A stretch of DNA of 64,000 nucleotides from Tyto alba (Eukaryota; Chordata; Aves; Strigiformes; Tytonidae). Where the stretch lies: the NCBI RefSeq assembly GCF_018691265.1, contig NW_024881282.1:25384899-25448898 (forward strand), read 5' to 3'. The notes beneath the pieces were generated by a model. It saw only the letters and a program-made list of their open reading frames with translations. It made no database searches and was not told where the DNA came from. The position numbers and the translations under genes are program-made. Positions 26,695 to 37,030 of this stretch are shown in pieces (the stretch's first letter is position 1; every line of letters begins with the position of its first letter).

Positions 26695-28100
26695 TCCATG
26701 GTTGACTATTCAACACACAGACAACACCAGAATGATCACTGCTTGTGTTTTACTTCTGAAGCCCAGAACCATGTTTTTCAGAGAACAAGCATCCTGCAGG
26801 ATGAATCTTTAGGAATAATTGCAGAGAGCTCCACCCCTCAAGCTCAGGGAGCAGCTGATAGCAGTAGCAGGGGATCATTTTATGGGAATAAGCAGAATAT
26901 AGGGCAGCAGATTCCCACTGAGTATCCATCTAGCACTGGAGGAGTGGCCAATGCCTGGAGCCTTGGGCTCCACTAGCAGCTCTGGAGAGGAGTGTGCATG
27001 ACCATATCTGCCTTTCTCACACCTGTGTGGTCATTTCTGTTCAGAAACATCTCAGTCCTGACTTCTTGTGTCCCACCCATCTCAGTCTCTGTGTTCATCT
27101 AATTTAAGTCTAATTGCCTGGGCTTCACACCCTAAAAGTAGCTTTCCTTCACGGTTATTTCAGTCCTCTAGTTTCATTCCTTCAGTATACTTATCCATAA
27201 CCCCATGACCTTTCCCTATCTTTATTTTTGTCAGCCTCTTTTCCCCACTTTGCCTTCTAGTCATCTATTCCCTACAGATTCCTTGTCCTCATCTCTCTAC
27301 TGAGACTACTGCAGCAATTTCTGACATCATCAGTTCTCCTACAGCTTCTGACAGGTTTTCAAAGGCTGCCTACTACTCTGTGAAGATCAGATTCCCCTAC
27401 CAGCTTCCATACCATTTTCTTTTGAAAACTGGCATAAGAAAGAGTCATTGCCTTTCCCCTTTCCTCAAATTTTATATAATAGCCTGGTTTGTAGACCTTT
27501 CATCTAGGAAGTAGACTCAACTCCATTTTCAGACTGAAGTACCCAGATATGCATGTTTTATCACTTCTGCAATGTGGTTCAGAATAAGATTTCAGTGTGT
27601 GAATGCAACACAAAACCCAGGCTGTCTAACCTACCGGTTGAACCACTGGGCTGAGGTTTGATCTTTGTGTTTGCTACCAAGGAAATATCTGTATTTGACA
27701 TTAAAAGTCATTAAAATAAAGTACTGAAAGACTTCTTGAGACTCAGGGATCCTTTTTTTCCATCTTGTAGAAATGTTTCAGTCACCATGCTATCAAATAA
27801 GACTGTTTTCTCTATATGCCTTGTCCAACGTACCTGGTACTTTTTCTGTATGGTCACAAAGCTTGTACTGGGCTTTCACAGGAGATGATAAGTCTCCTGT
27901 TTTGCAGCAAACGTGGGCTAAACCACCTGAGTGGCAACAATAGTCCTGCCCTTTACCTCAGGTTTTCCTATGACCATAAGAGTCTCACAAATCTCTGAAT
28001 GGCTCCATTTGATGGTGCAAAGTCTAGTTATACATCTCAAATATTTCTATCGATTTTTATAAGTGAATACAACAATGAGCAGGACAAAGAAGTTGCAACG
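26695..28100. other. Unassigned stretch, pyrimidine-rich on plus strand
   Basis: 27020-27480 is rich in C and T with many CTTTTCC-type blocks. There is no domain-bearing frame; the 27816-27998 frame is short and unrecognised. Confidence 0.45.
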
Positions 28101-28103
28101 AGA

Positions 28104-28748
28104 CTATAAAGTGCCTGGTACAACACTCAGAAGTCCAAATTTGCTGAGGATTGTCTTGTGACTCCCCTCAAGAGTATTCTTGAAGCAATTACGAACCATG
28201 AGAGTGCAGCAGCTGATCAATAGGAAAACTCGGGCAGCACCCAGACCTGGGAACGTCTTCCAACATACCCTTCTGGCAGTGTTCATGATCCAGTGATGGT
28301 CACAAGCTTGCATCAGCAGGAATGTCTGAACCGTGCACACACGGCACTGATGCACGACTTTCGGCTTTTTTAGAGAAATTTTACACATGTAAACATCACC
28401 GGCACTCTGAACCAGTACAAGCAGGCTGTGTCTGTGATGGGGTTTCTGGAAGGCATTCCAGGTTCTGTGTGGAGGTGGATCCTTCAGACTTTCTCCTGTG
28501 CTTTCCAGGGTTAGGGTGTGATGGTGCATTGATTGCTGCATGCATGTACAGAGGTTGTTTTCCACTAAAATGTGCCAGTTGGGATCCCTGGCACACTTCA
28601 GCTCTAAGGAAACCCACCAGCCCAGAGTTGTGGTACGCACCCACACAGGGCTGTATTGGTGGATGTATAGTTGCAGCACTTCCCTCAGTGATTTAGCTTT
28701 CACCTGTAGTGAGCTCCTCTTCTGATCCTGCTGACTAAATACTGACAC
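28104..28748 (-). other. 214-codon open frame, unrecognised, possibly a relic
   Basis: This is the longest open frame in the window and does not coincide with a recognised mobile element. The predicted product has many Cys, His and Leu residues (for example VHQCRVCTVQTF and LLISCCTLMVRNC) but no metal-binding spacing or membrane pattern I can assign. The opposite strand is also open at 28322-28696, and another minus frame is open at 28396-28644. That is what a locally stop-poor, GC-richer segment gives by chance or after decay of an old coding repeat. No promoter, splice sites or poly-A signal tie it to a transcript. It could be part of an ancient retroelement, a processed pseudogene, or chance. 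I do not call it a gene. Confidence 0.2.
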
Positions 28749-29829
28749 TGGGTTTTGCAGGTAACCCAGATCTGTCTTGAAACCAGTGTATCCATCAGTT
28801 CTTGGGCTTTCTTACTGGAAAAAATGTTGAAGTTTCTGTTTATGGCCCAGTGACAAGGACACAAGAAGTATTTGATTATCAGACAGTATCCACCTTTCCT
28901 GTCACCAGCTTTGCTCAGTGTCTGGGGCGTGTCTGAGATGACCATCTCCTACACATATTCTGAGAAAATTTTCCCATTACTGTCCTGGACTCCCTCCAAA
29001 TTTGGCATCAGAAAAGCTCCAGTCCTGAGACCCCAAGTTAGTGCTGGAGACACCCATTGGTCAAGGTTTACAGGCTCTCAAAAACTCCAAGGATGACTTA
29101 TTTTTGGATTTTCCTATTGGAGAGCAGGTTGCTCATTTGTTCAGTCAGGTCTGGCATGTAGGCAACAGAACTGTGCATGGCCCCATGTCCTTCCCCATCC
29201 TCCTTCCAGAGAGTTTTGGTACATGATGACTGGAGTTAGACAACATGCTCTGAAAGGCTGCTTGCTGGGTCATGAACATGACTCAGTTGCCTACACATAC
29301 ATATACAGTGCTGCCTGAGATGCTCTGAAGGATCCAAGACACCCACAGAAATGGCACATATGACACACAGCAGAAGGAAAGCTATGCTCATAGGGGTCCA
29401 AATCCTTTAGGGCTGAGAAACTGAAGTAGTCTGCAAACACTACTAGACTCCTACATTTATGCACTCAGGGTGTGCGTGGCATGGGTTAGTTGAGGATGAG
29501 AAAGAGGAAAAATTTACCAAGTGGTTCATCTGAGTCAAAGGGTCTGCAGTGAAGGAGCCTCTGGGACTTAGAGAACTGGGGACAGGTGGAAAAGTCCGTC
29601 CTGGACTTTTCTTACTGAGATGGTCCTCAGAAAAGCTCTACAAGAGTTTTTGCAACGTGCCTGTTGCACACTAAACTTGACCAATCTTTCCAACAAAGTC
29701 TATCAGAGGTATCACAGCTATGCTCTCTTCATTAGCCAAATTAAGTCCTCACTACATTTATGGGTTATTTTTTTCAGTTTAAAAAAGATAAACCAGCATT
29801 TGCACATCAAACTGTGAAGAAGTGAGATA
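28749..29829. other. Unassigned stretch, no gene seen
   Basis: Short frames at minus 28700-28945, plus 28872-29096, plus 29041-29226 and plus 29620-29817 alternate strands and lack domains. The mixed composition resembles the neighbouring 28.1-28.7 kb segment, so both may belong to one decayed element. Confidence 0.4.
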
Positions 29830-30260
29830 TTTTTACATGTGATTGGTCAGAAAATTTCCCCAGCTCAATAAATTTGGCATGATATGACAATAACTATAAC
29901 TGCTTCATAATCAGAGACATAAAACAAATCATGGCTAAAGTGCAATGAGGAGATAGCTCATATTTTGTGGAAATTAATATTAGGCAGTTGTGTTATAACC
30001 TTATCACAGTGTTTAAGTGGGGATGATAAGCATCTAAATATTACATTAATATTAAAGTCTGCCACTTTGTAACCTATTCCAATGATTAATTATTAGGAGA
30101 GGGTAATAAAGTTACAAAGAGGTGATATTTCATTAGTAAATTATACTGTCCATATGACATGGTTTGTCATCATGGTATTAACAAATTCTTGACAGTAATT
30201 ATGAATTTGCTAGAGCAAGTCCTTAATGGGAATTTTTATTGGTTTCGAAGCAGAAGTCTT
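29830..30260. promoter_or_regulatory. Candidate conserved noncoding element (speculative)
   Basis: This is a repeat-free AT-rich block with closely spaced motifs: GAAATTAATATTAGG, TTACATTAATATTAAAG, AATGATTAATTATTAGG, ACAGTAATTATGAATTTG and an E-box-like CATATG. Every reading frame is interrupted by stops. The texture (AT-rich, complex, TAATTA-dense) is what vertebrate developmental enhancers often look like. This is a compositional guess without alignment support. Confidence 0.25.
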
Positions 30261-30621
30261 ATGGAGAACACTCTGGCCTCTGCTGCTCTCATGAAGGTGA
30301 AGACAACTCCCATTGCCTTTAGCAGATGTTAATCCACCTCTTCTTGCTTTTCCTACAAGACAGACACTGAAGTTTCTAAGAGGCAACCCTCTACACTTGT
30401 CTGCCCTAGGAACAGCTGCAGTCTGTTTTAAACTGCCTGCTCTGCATGGCTGCTAGATCTTGGATTCCTATGAAAATCAGTAAACATTACACCTGCAGTA
30501 TGTACCTACAACTGCTGATCTGAATACCCTATTGAGGTGTTTCTGTAAATGAGTGAAAACAATGGATGTTTTACTTTTCTGAATAAAAGTTTTGAAATAG
30601 ATTTATTCATTCCACAACAGT

Positions 30622-30643
30622 AAAAAAAAAAAAAAAAAAAAAA
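30622..30643 (+). repeat. Poly-A run (22)
   Basis: Uninterrupted A homopolymer. An AATAAA (in TGAATAAAAG) lies about 40 bp upstream, near 30580, so a decayed retrocopy tail is possible, but no parent transcript is recognisable upstream. Confidence 0.85.
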
Positions 30644-32180
30644 TCTATCTGAAAAAAGTTTAGGGAAACAAATAAAGACATGCCATTCATTCTTACCATC
30701 TAACAGATAAAAAACTGCAGATTTTGAGTTAGAATTTTATTAGAAAACACCAGTCTTTTTATACACATTGGTCAAACAACTAGCTTGATTTCTTAATGCA
30801 ATTTATATTGAAAGTTATATTTCTTCATAGTTATTTTCTTTGCAAAACAAGATTGCTAATAGTAAGTGATTAGTTAAGCAGTGGCGCTCGTTTCCCACCA
30901 GTTAAAAAGAGACTTTGTATACACAAGGTCTCATGCATTTTTCAATGGCAAGAATAGCAATTTTCTTGTTTGGCAGCTCCCAAATGTCATTTTGCTGTAG
31001 CACCTATGTTAGAAATGGATAAAATTTCTGTTAGTGTCTGGGAGGTTTTCCAATTAAATGAGTTGGAGCTGACAGGAGTTGAATGAGTTATTGTCTGTTT
31101 TTATGTCTTTTTAAAATTTGACTGCTTGATTTTTTTAGCACTTCAGCTGGGTTGTTAGCATAACTTAGACTTTTTGTTAACTTCCCCAAAGTGACCTATA
31201 CATTTTATATGCAATTTTATATGCAGCCTTCACTTAATATGATTTCAATAGCAGCTTGATTCCTCAACAGCTTTGTATATCTGTGCTGCTGCTCCTACAT
31301 ACGTGCTCTAATTCCCATTTAGTCAATCAAATTATTTTATTTTAATCAGATAATATTTTAACTTAGATAAAGTTCTAAAAGAGTGAATTGGTCTTTCCAC
31401 TTTGGCAAGAAAAAAATGCATTATGTTTGGGTAGAAAGAAACATAATCACAAATTATCATTAATAAATTATTAAATGCATCTTAACAAATTATTTAAAAT
31501 TACAAACAAGTAAGTATTTGATGCCAACTATTAATTATATTTAAAAGAATCTCAGATTTTCCTAGAACAGCATCTGCTTTAGTTATGGATTTCACAGTTT
31601 CTTATACCAGTTTGCAATGTGTCCATAGTGTCATTCAGTCTTCAGAAAATAATCACTTCATTTTTTTGTAAAGATAATTCTTTTAATGAAGTGATACTTA
31701 ATATTTCTAATTTTTCTACCCAACAGAGAAAGTGTTTAAACTGTTACCTTTCTCACACAGTTTATTTCTGTCAATTATTTATTTCATGCAATTTTTTCTA
31801 ACCTAATCCATTTTCACACATTTTTTTTCCACAGTCAAGCTTGGAAAGTAGAGAAAATCCAGTTATCTGAGGTGATGACTTCAGTTAAACAGAATAAGGA
31901 AACCTAGTATGTTCTGATTTATTTTATCAAATGCCTACTGAATACCAAGGAAAGTGCTCTGTGCCTGATTTCTGTGAAATTCACATGTCAATCACATTGG
32001 GCTTTTGGTATTATTTATTATTTTTGAAGTCAGGCCTTTGTTCTTCATCTGTTGTATGCGAGTGATGTTTTTTGTTTTCAGTTGCCAAACCAAGAATCCC
32101 AGTTTTATATTCTGCTGTTTAACACCATGAGGAATGGCCAACTAACCTGAATTAGGGATATTTAAGGATACCAGCTGAAG
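30644..32180. other. Very AT-rich stretch, no gene seen
   Basis: 31320-31560 is dominated by A and T with TTAATAAATTATTAAATGC-type blocks. The only open frame (31619-31801) is short. No repeat family is recognised. Some blocks may be conserved noncoding DNA. Confidence 0.45.
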
Positions 32181-32690
32181 GCAGAAGCTCAGTAGCCAGA
32201 TGCCAGTCAAGATATTGCCCTGGATGCCAAAATGCTACAGCTTTCCATTTGGTGCACTGAAACCCATGATGAAGAACCAGGACCCCCTGCCTTGGGAGTG
32301 CAGTGGTTCCACAGCTTGCTTGCTGGATGCCAGGTACACAGCTTCCTCCCAGTAGAGATGATGGCCCCCAACTGGGATCTAGAAACCAGCTGGGCTTGTT
32401 TCATCCCACATCCTGGGAAGTCAGAGTGAGTGAGGCTTTCAGATCACAGCAGGTATGCCTGGACATGATCCTGCTCCCCAAAAAACATTCCTGAAGTCCA
32501 TTTCTCTGGGAAAAGGTGAAGGAGGGCATGGTGGTGGGGTCCCTTTCATACAGTGCTGCAGTCACCAGAGCATCCTCTGGGGCTGTGTCAGGGACAAGGA
32601 TGTCCACTCTCACCAGGGCCACCACCACCACAGGTTTTCCTGGAGCAGTAGCTGAAGATTTTGGTTTTAGCCTGTAAGTCATTGTGTGTA
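32181..32690. other. GC-richer patch with open frames on both strands, unassigned
   Basis: Minus frame 32401-32682 (93 codons) begins with MTYRLKPKSSATAPGK and contains VVVVALVRVDILVPDTAPED, a fairly protein-like stretch. The plus strand is open at 32232-32429, 32303-32494 and 32455-32655. I recognise no family. A decayed processed pseudogene or a repeat fragment is possible. Without a search it stays unassigned. Confidence 0.3.
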
Positions 32691-33158
32691 GCTACTCTCA
32701 CCTTCAGACCAGCCTGTAGTTTCATGTCTTCTCTGCACGTAAAAGAATGTTAGGGAAGTAAGGAGACATTTAACGGTTGTTAGGGTCTCAGAAAACCAAG
32801 CTCCTTTATCTGTTTCCCTTTTAGTGTATTTGTCCTGAAAGAAGCCTCATAAGATCTATAGCTCTATATCCATGCAAAGCTCACTTTAAATCTCAAGAAA
32901 AACTCCCCCAAATTTTGACTTAAATGGTTATTTTAGCTGCAGTGGGTAGACTTTCTACACTTGGTACCTCCAGATGATGTGATACCTCATTGTCAAGACA
33001 CTGCACAAACAGCAGTGAACATGCAAAGAAAGGAGCAGCCTTTTCTAGGGAGAGCATGAATTTGAGTAGATATCACAGATAGATATAGGTAGATGAAAAG
33101 ATGTGCAATGTGTAAACAAGATGACAACTTGTAGCCTCAATTACCTTCGCAATATATC
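32691..33158. other. Unassigned stretch
   Basis: Nothing recognised. It ends in the poly-T run at 33159. Confidence 0.5.
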
Positions 33159-33185
33159 TTTTTTTTTTTTTTTTTTTTTTTTTTT
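33159..33185 (+). repeat. Poly-T run (27)
   Basis: Uninterrupted T homopolymer, followed by CCCCTAGAG and then another T/G-rich tract. It is likely length-polymorphic. Confidence 0.92.
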
Positions 33186-33820
33186 CCCCTAGAGTTGCAA
33201 ATGGGTTTTGTGGGTTTTTTGTTCTGTTTTTACTAGAACCTGATGTCTTGAAATGCCAAACGAAGAAGGTGAGCCAAGAAGGCTATAGATAGGCAATAAG
33301 CAACAACAAAGGACTCGGTAGTCTCTTCAGGTATACAAGACTTTGAAGCATTTTTGTTAAACTACAGTCACAGTTGGAATCTGGAGATTATCAATTACTA
33401 TTATCCTTGATGTGATTTCTTTCCAATCATTATCCAGCAAACATGACTGGAATAATGAGTATCTTATTGTCAGTGAATCTGAGCAGACACTGATATTTAA
33501 GCAGAACAAGACTTTTAGTTCAGTCTCAACATTTGCTGCCTTCAGTGTCACTTCCCTCAGTTTCCTCCTCCACCTTGATTAATCAGTCCTACTATTCATC
33601 CAGAAGTGCCTGACATACCTGACTTCTTGTTTTAATTCAGTGTTTCAAATATATTTTCTCCTGGTGACTTTGGGGAAGAGGTTTGTAAGGTTTGTCTACT
33701 TTTCCAGTGTTTGTAAAGCAGTCAAATGATGAATTATAGCTATCTCACTGGGAATTTTAGAGATAAGTTCAAAAGATATTAGCCCTCAGTTACTGATAAA
33801 AATTAATAGACATTGTTTTA

Positions 33821-33902
33821 CATTTTTATTGCAGTGATTGTGTTTGGTTTTTTTTGTTTGTTTGTTTGTTTGTTTTTTTACATATTTATTGCAGTGATTG
33901 TG
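33821..33902 (+). repeat. 60-bp tandem duplication enclosing a (TTTG)n tract
   Basis: CATTTTTATTGCAGTGATTG begins at 33821 and recurs as CATATTTATTGCAGTGATTG at 33881, one mismatch apart. A GTTTGTTTG tract lies between them, so the period is 60 bp. This is a recent local duplication or slippage event. Confidence 0.85.
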
Positions 33903-34988
33903 GTCTTTTTATAGTATTAGGACTTTTACATTCACACTGACACTTTGCAGTCATTTTCACACTCAATCACACTAAATTTTAAAACTTGGTTGGGTAAAAT
34001 TAAAGGCATCTGTCTACACATAAACACCTGTGATGAGAAACAGTCTTCTGTTGGATATTTATGGACTTTCTATACTGTGTCTGTGGGTAAGTGGATTTGT
34101 CTCCCCTTTTCCAAATGGAAATAATCTAATTTTTGATGGAAGTTAAGCCTGTGCTTAAATATTGTGTTGAATTAGGAAATGATTACTTGCTTGTTAAAAA
34201 TAAACAATTATTTTCTGTTTTGATTTCTATAAAATACAAAGGAGCTGTCTAGATCTGCTAGCACGTACTTGCACAACAGCAAAACAATCTGACCAACTTC
34301 CTTAATTATTCCTTTATATTTTTCATAGTTTGTATAAACTAGGATTTAAGTGATTGTGAATACGTGCACGGAAATATATATCACACACTTCATTGCACAT
34401 TATTAAAGATTTGTGTCCCTATCCGATATGATGCTTAGCAGCCAAGAGCTGGCCCAGCTTCTGCTAGCCAACCCAGAGGAGCATAAATCCTCGTTGAAGT
34501 AGGAATTATGAAACTTTTAACAAACAAGTCCCTAACTGCAGGATGTAACACAGTACAAATGAAGTCTTGCAGAGAAGATACAAACAGGTATAGCAGAAAG
34601 ATACCTCTGCAATATACATGTATGTAATAACAGCCCTATTTTGCCTGAGGCTGCATATCTCACTCCTGTAGTTATAAATCAAATGATAGGAGCAGAACTA
34701 CATTTTGTGGGAGCTTCATCCTGGGATGAAGTGCAGTGCCCTGTAGTGCATTGGGAATGTTACTTATCGGCTGAAGTGAACCATGGGATAAAAATATTGA
34801 GTAACACTGGTTAGGAGATAACTCTCCTGATATATCAGTAAAATTTCATCATGCATTCATTGTTCTCAGTGATAATCTAAGGGATTCTGAGATAAGAGTT
34901 TAGGGGCACAGTAAATTTCTCTAAAAAAATGTATTTTTAAGGAAATGTGAAGGAAGATTTGGATAGACTATGCATCCTAACACCCTTG
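33903..34988. other. Unassigned AT-rich stretch
   Basis: No gene, RNA or known repeat recognised between the 33.8-kb duplication and the LTR at 34989. Confidence 0.5.
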
Positions 34989-35118
34989 TGTGTTTGGTTT
35001 GTGTTTGTGGTGGGGTTTTTTGGTAGAGGGGGAGGGGGCTACAACGGTGGCCCCCTGTAAGAGGCTTCTCGAAGCTCCTGCGGCTCCAAGTTGAACACAC
35101 CTCCGTGCCAAGGCTGAG

Positions 35119-35162
35119 CCAATTAGCAGTGGTGGCTGCACCTCTGTGATAATGTTTTTAAG
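35119..35162 (+). promoter_or_regulatory. LTR copy 1 CCAAT box and TATA-like core promoter
   Basis: GAGCCAATTAGC is followed about 35 bp later by AATGTTTTTAAGAAG. In copies 2 and 3 the second block reads AT(A/T)TTAAG-type TATTTAAG, so copy 1 carries a weakened TATA-like box. Activity is inferred from position only. Confidence 0.6.
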
Positions 35163-35349
35163 AAGTGGAATCTGAGAGGAGGAGTTGGAGTTGTAAGAAG
35201 GAGTTGCGAAGGAGTCACCTCTGCAAACACTGAGGTCAGTGGAAGAAAGGAAGTGAAGGTACAGGAGAAGGGGGAGGTACGCCAGTGCAGAAACTTCTCT
35301 GTAGCCCTTGGTAAGATGACAGGCTGTCCCCCTGTATCCCATGGAGGTC

Positions 35350-35596
35350 CACTTTGGAGCAGAAGACCACCTGCAGGCATGGAGGACTCCACGCTGGAGC
35401 AGGTAGCTACATCTGAAGAAGGCCTGGACTCTGCTGGAAGCCCCACTGTTGTATTCCAGAGCTGGGAGGACTGCAACACGTGGGAGGGACCCACGCTGGA
35501 GCAACCTGGGAATAGTTTGCAGCCTGCAGGAAGGACTCCTGTGGGAGAAAGTTTGTAGAGGACTGTGTTCCGTGAGAGAGACACCACACTGGAGAA
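35350..35596 (+). repeat. Degenerate tandem units inside LTR copy 1
   Basis: A motif like CCACGCTGGAGCAG recurs at about 35350 (CACTTTGGAGCAG), 35389, 35491 and 35584 (CCACACTGGAGAA), with GTGGAGGAC/GTGGGAGGGAC-type spacers. These units make the LTR prone to internal deletion, as seen in copy 2. Confidence 0.75.
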
Positions 35597-35770
35597 GGGG
35601 AAGAGTGCGAGGAGTCCACTCCCAGAGGAGGAAGGAGTGATGGAACTGATTGTAACCCTGTTCCCTGACCTCCTGTTCTGCTGGGGGTGGGGTGGGGAAG
35701 GTAGATAAATCGGGAGCAAAGCTGACCCTGTGAAGAAGAGAGGGGCAGGGGGAAGGTGTTTTTAAGATTT

Positions 35771-35776
35771 AATAAA
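35771..35776 (+). terminator. LTR copy 1 poly-A signal AATAAA
   Basis: AATAAA in GATTTAATAAAGTTTTTC, placed about 245 bp before the LTR end. The equivalent site in copy 2 reads CAGTAATG, so that copy has lost it. Confidence 0.7.
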
Positions 35777-36017
35777 GTTTTTCAATGTCCTACTCTGTCT
35801 GTAAAGTGTTGTTAGTGACTGAATTAAACTGATGTTCTTTTTCTTCCCCTAATGAGTCTGTCTTTTGCCTGTGACCCTAATGGGTGAGTCATCCCTCACT
35901 GTCCTTGTCTTGACCCCCGAGTCTTTTGCTTTATTTTGTCTTCCTCGTTCCTGAGGGGGAAGCACTGAGTGAGCAGCTGCATGGTGCTCAGTTGCCCTCT
36001 GGGCTCAAATCACGACA

Positions 36018-37030
36018 CCTGGAATGATGTGTCAAACATAAATTATGATTACCTTGTATCTGTGATACAGTACGGTTATTAAAATTTCCATAATCAGCAA
36101 GGCATTAATTCATATCAAGAGACTGTACCCTGATTTTTCCAGTTATACAAATCAGAGCTCTCTTTAATATCCTGTTGCCAAAGGACATATCTTCAGTGCT
36201 CACTCTTCATCAACAAGTGCTTCTTCTACAAATGAGAGCAGTCAGTGTTCTCCCACCATCGATCCTCTGCCATTGTTTCTACTTCAAGATTTTTCTATAG
36301 TTTTTCCAAATGAGAGACTTTGAATTCCGTTTTCATTTCTGCCATAGCTGGGCTACTACTTAAGTGAGTAGCTTCAGGAAATATTCTCACTGTCATTATT
36401 ATTCAAAATATCCAGTAACATGGTTCTGACCTACACAATAAAACGTCAAGGGTGAATGACAAAGTATTGTTCAGTTCTCAGTAGTCAGGTAAGTACAAGC
36501 TCGCCTGAAAATTGAGAGTTCAGAAGTTCAACACGAGTTGAAATGTTATTAACGTTATTATATTCACGCTTCGCTAGAGAGAGAGAGAATGAGTGATAAA
36601 TGTTTGTACTAGGGTATTTGATTTAAAAATATATGTTATGGCTTCTATATCCATTTTAAGTTATGTCTGAATAAATTCTACTACTGTGACCAGGCAAACA
36701 ATTCAAGGCAGTGTCCAGTTAAACATGAACAGATGGGAGTAGGCTTAAATCACTGAACCAGTGGTCCTTAAAAGATGCAGGTGACTATGCATCAAGGACT
36801 TGGAATCAGGATGTGCCATTGGAAAATGCTGCAAAATGATCCAAAAGGAAAAAGTCACATTAGTGACACAGATCATAAATACTGGCAAGTGAGCGCTGCA
36901 CATTTCTCCTGACTGTATCCAATCTTTTCAAAATCTTTGAATGACTGATGAAATGACAGATATGTATCCAATAGTACTTGTAGGTTTCTTTAAGCCCTGA
37001 AAGAAGTCAGACTCAATTGAAATAAAAAGC
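36018..37030. other. Unassigned stretch
   Basis: No gene or repeat recognised. A short GAGAGAGAGA run lies near 36577-36588. Confidence 0.5.

Larger units (their letters stand above)
34989..36017 (+). mobile_element. Solo LTR of an avian ERVL-type retrovirus (1.03 kb, copy 1)
   Basis: The element starts TGTGTTTGGTTTGTGTTTG and ends GGGCTCAAATCACGACA. It has the block order of a roughly 1-kb solo LTR that I recall as common in birds: a GGGGGCTACA block, the AGAGGCTTCTCGAAGCTCC block, a CCAAT box (35119-35123), a TATA-like TTTTTAAG about 35 bp later, degenerate GGAGCAG-containing tandem units, AATAAA at 35771-35776, and a U5 ending CTCAAATCACGACA. The flanks CCTTG (34984-34988) and CCTGG (36018-36022) differ at one base, which fits a 5-bp target-site duplication as in ERVL. 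There is no internal retroviral sequence on either side. The ERVL assignment comes from memory of the family and is less certain than the LTR call. Confidence 0.88.

Noticed and set aside
35253..35640. Plus-strand frames of 101 and 63 codons
   Set aside because: Inside the same LTR, from its tandem units; LTRs of this family are not expected to encode protein there.
34977..35719. Minus-strand frames of 175 and 198 codons
   Set aside because: They are antisense to the solo LTR at 34989-36017 and reflect its purine-rich tandem units on the plus strand.
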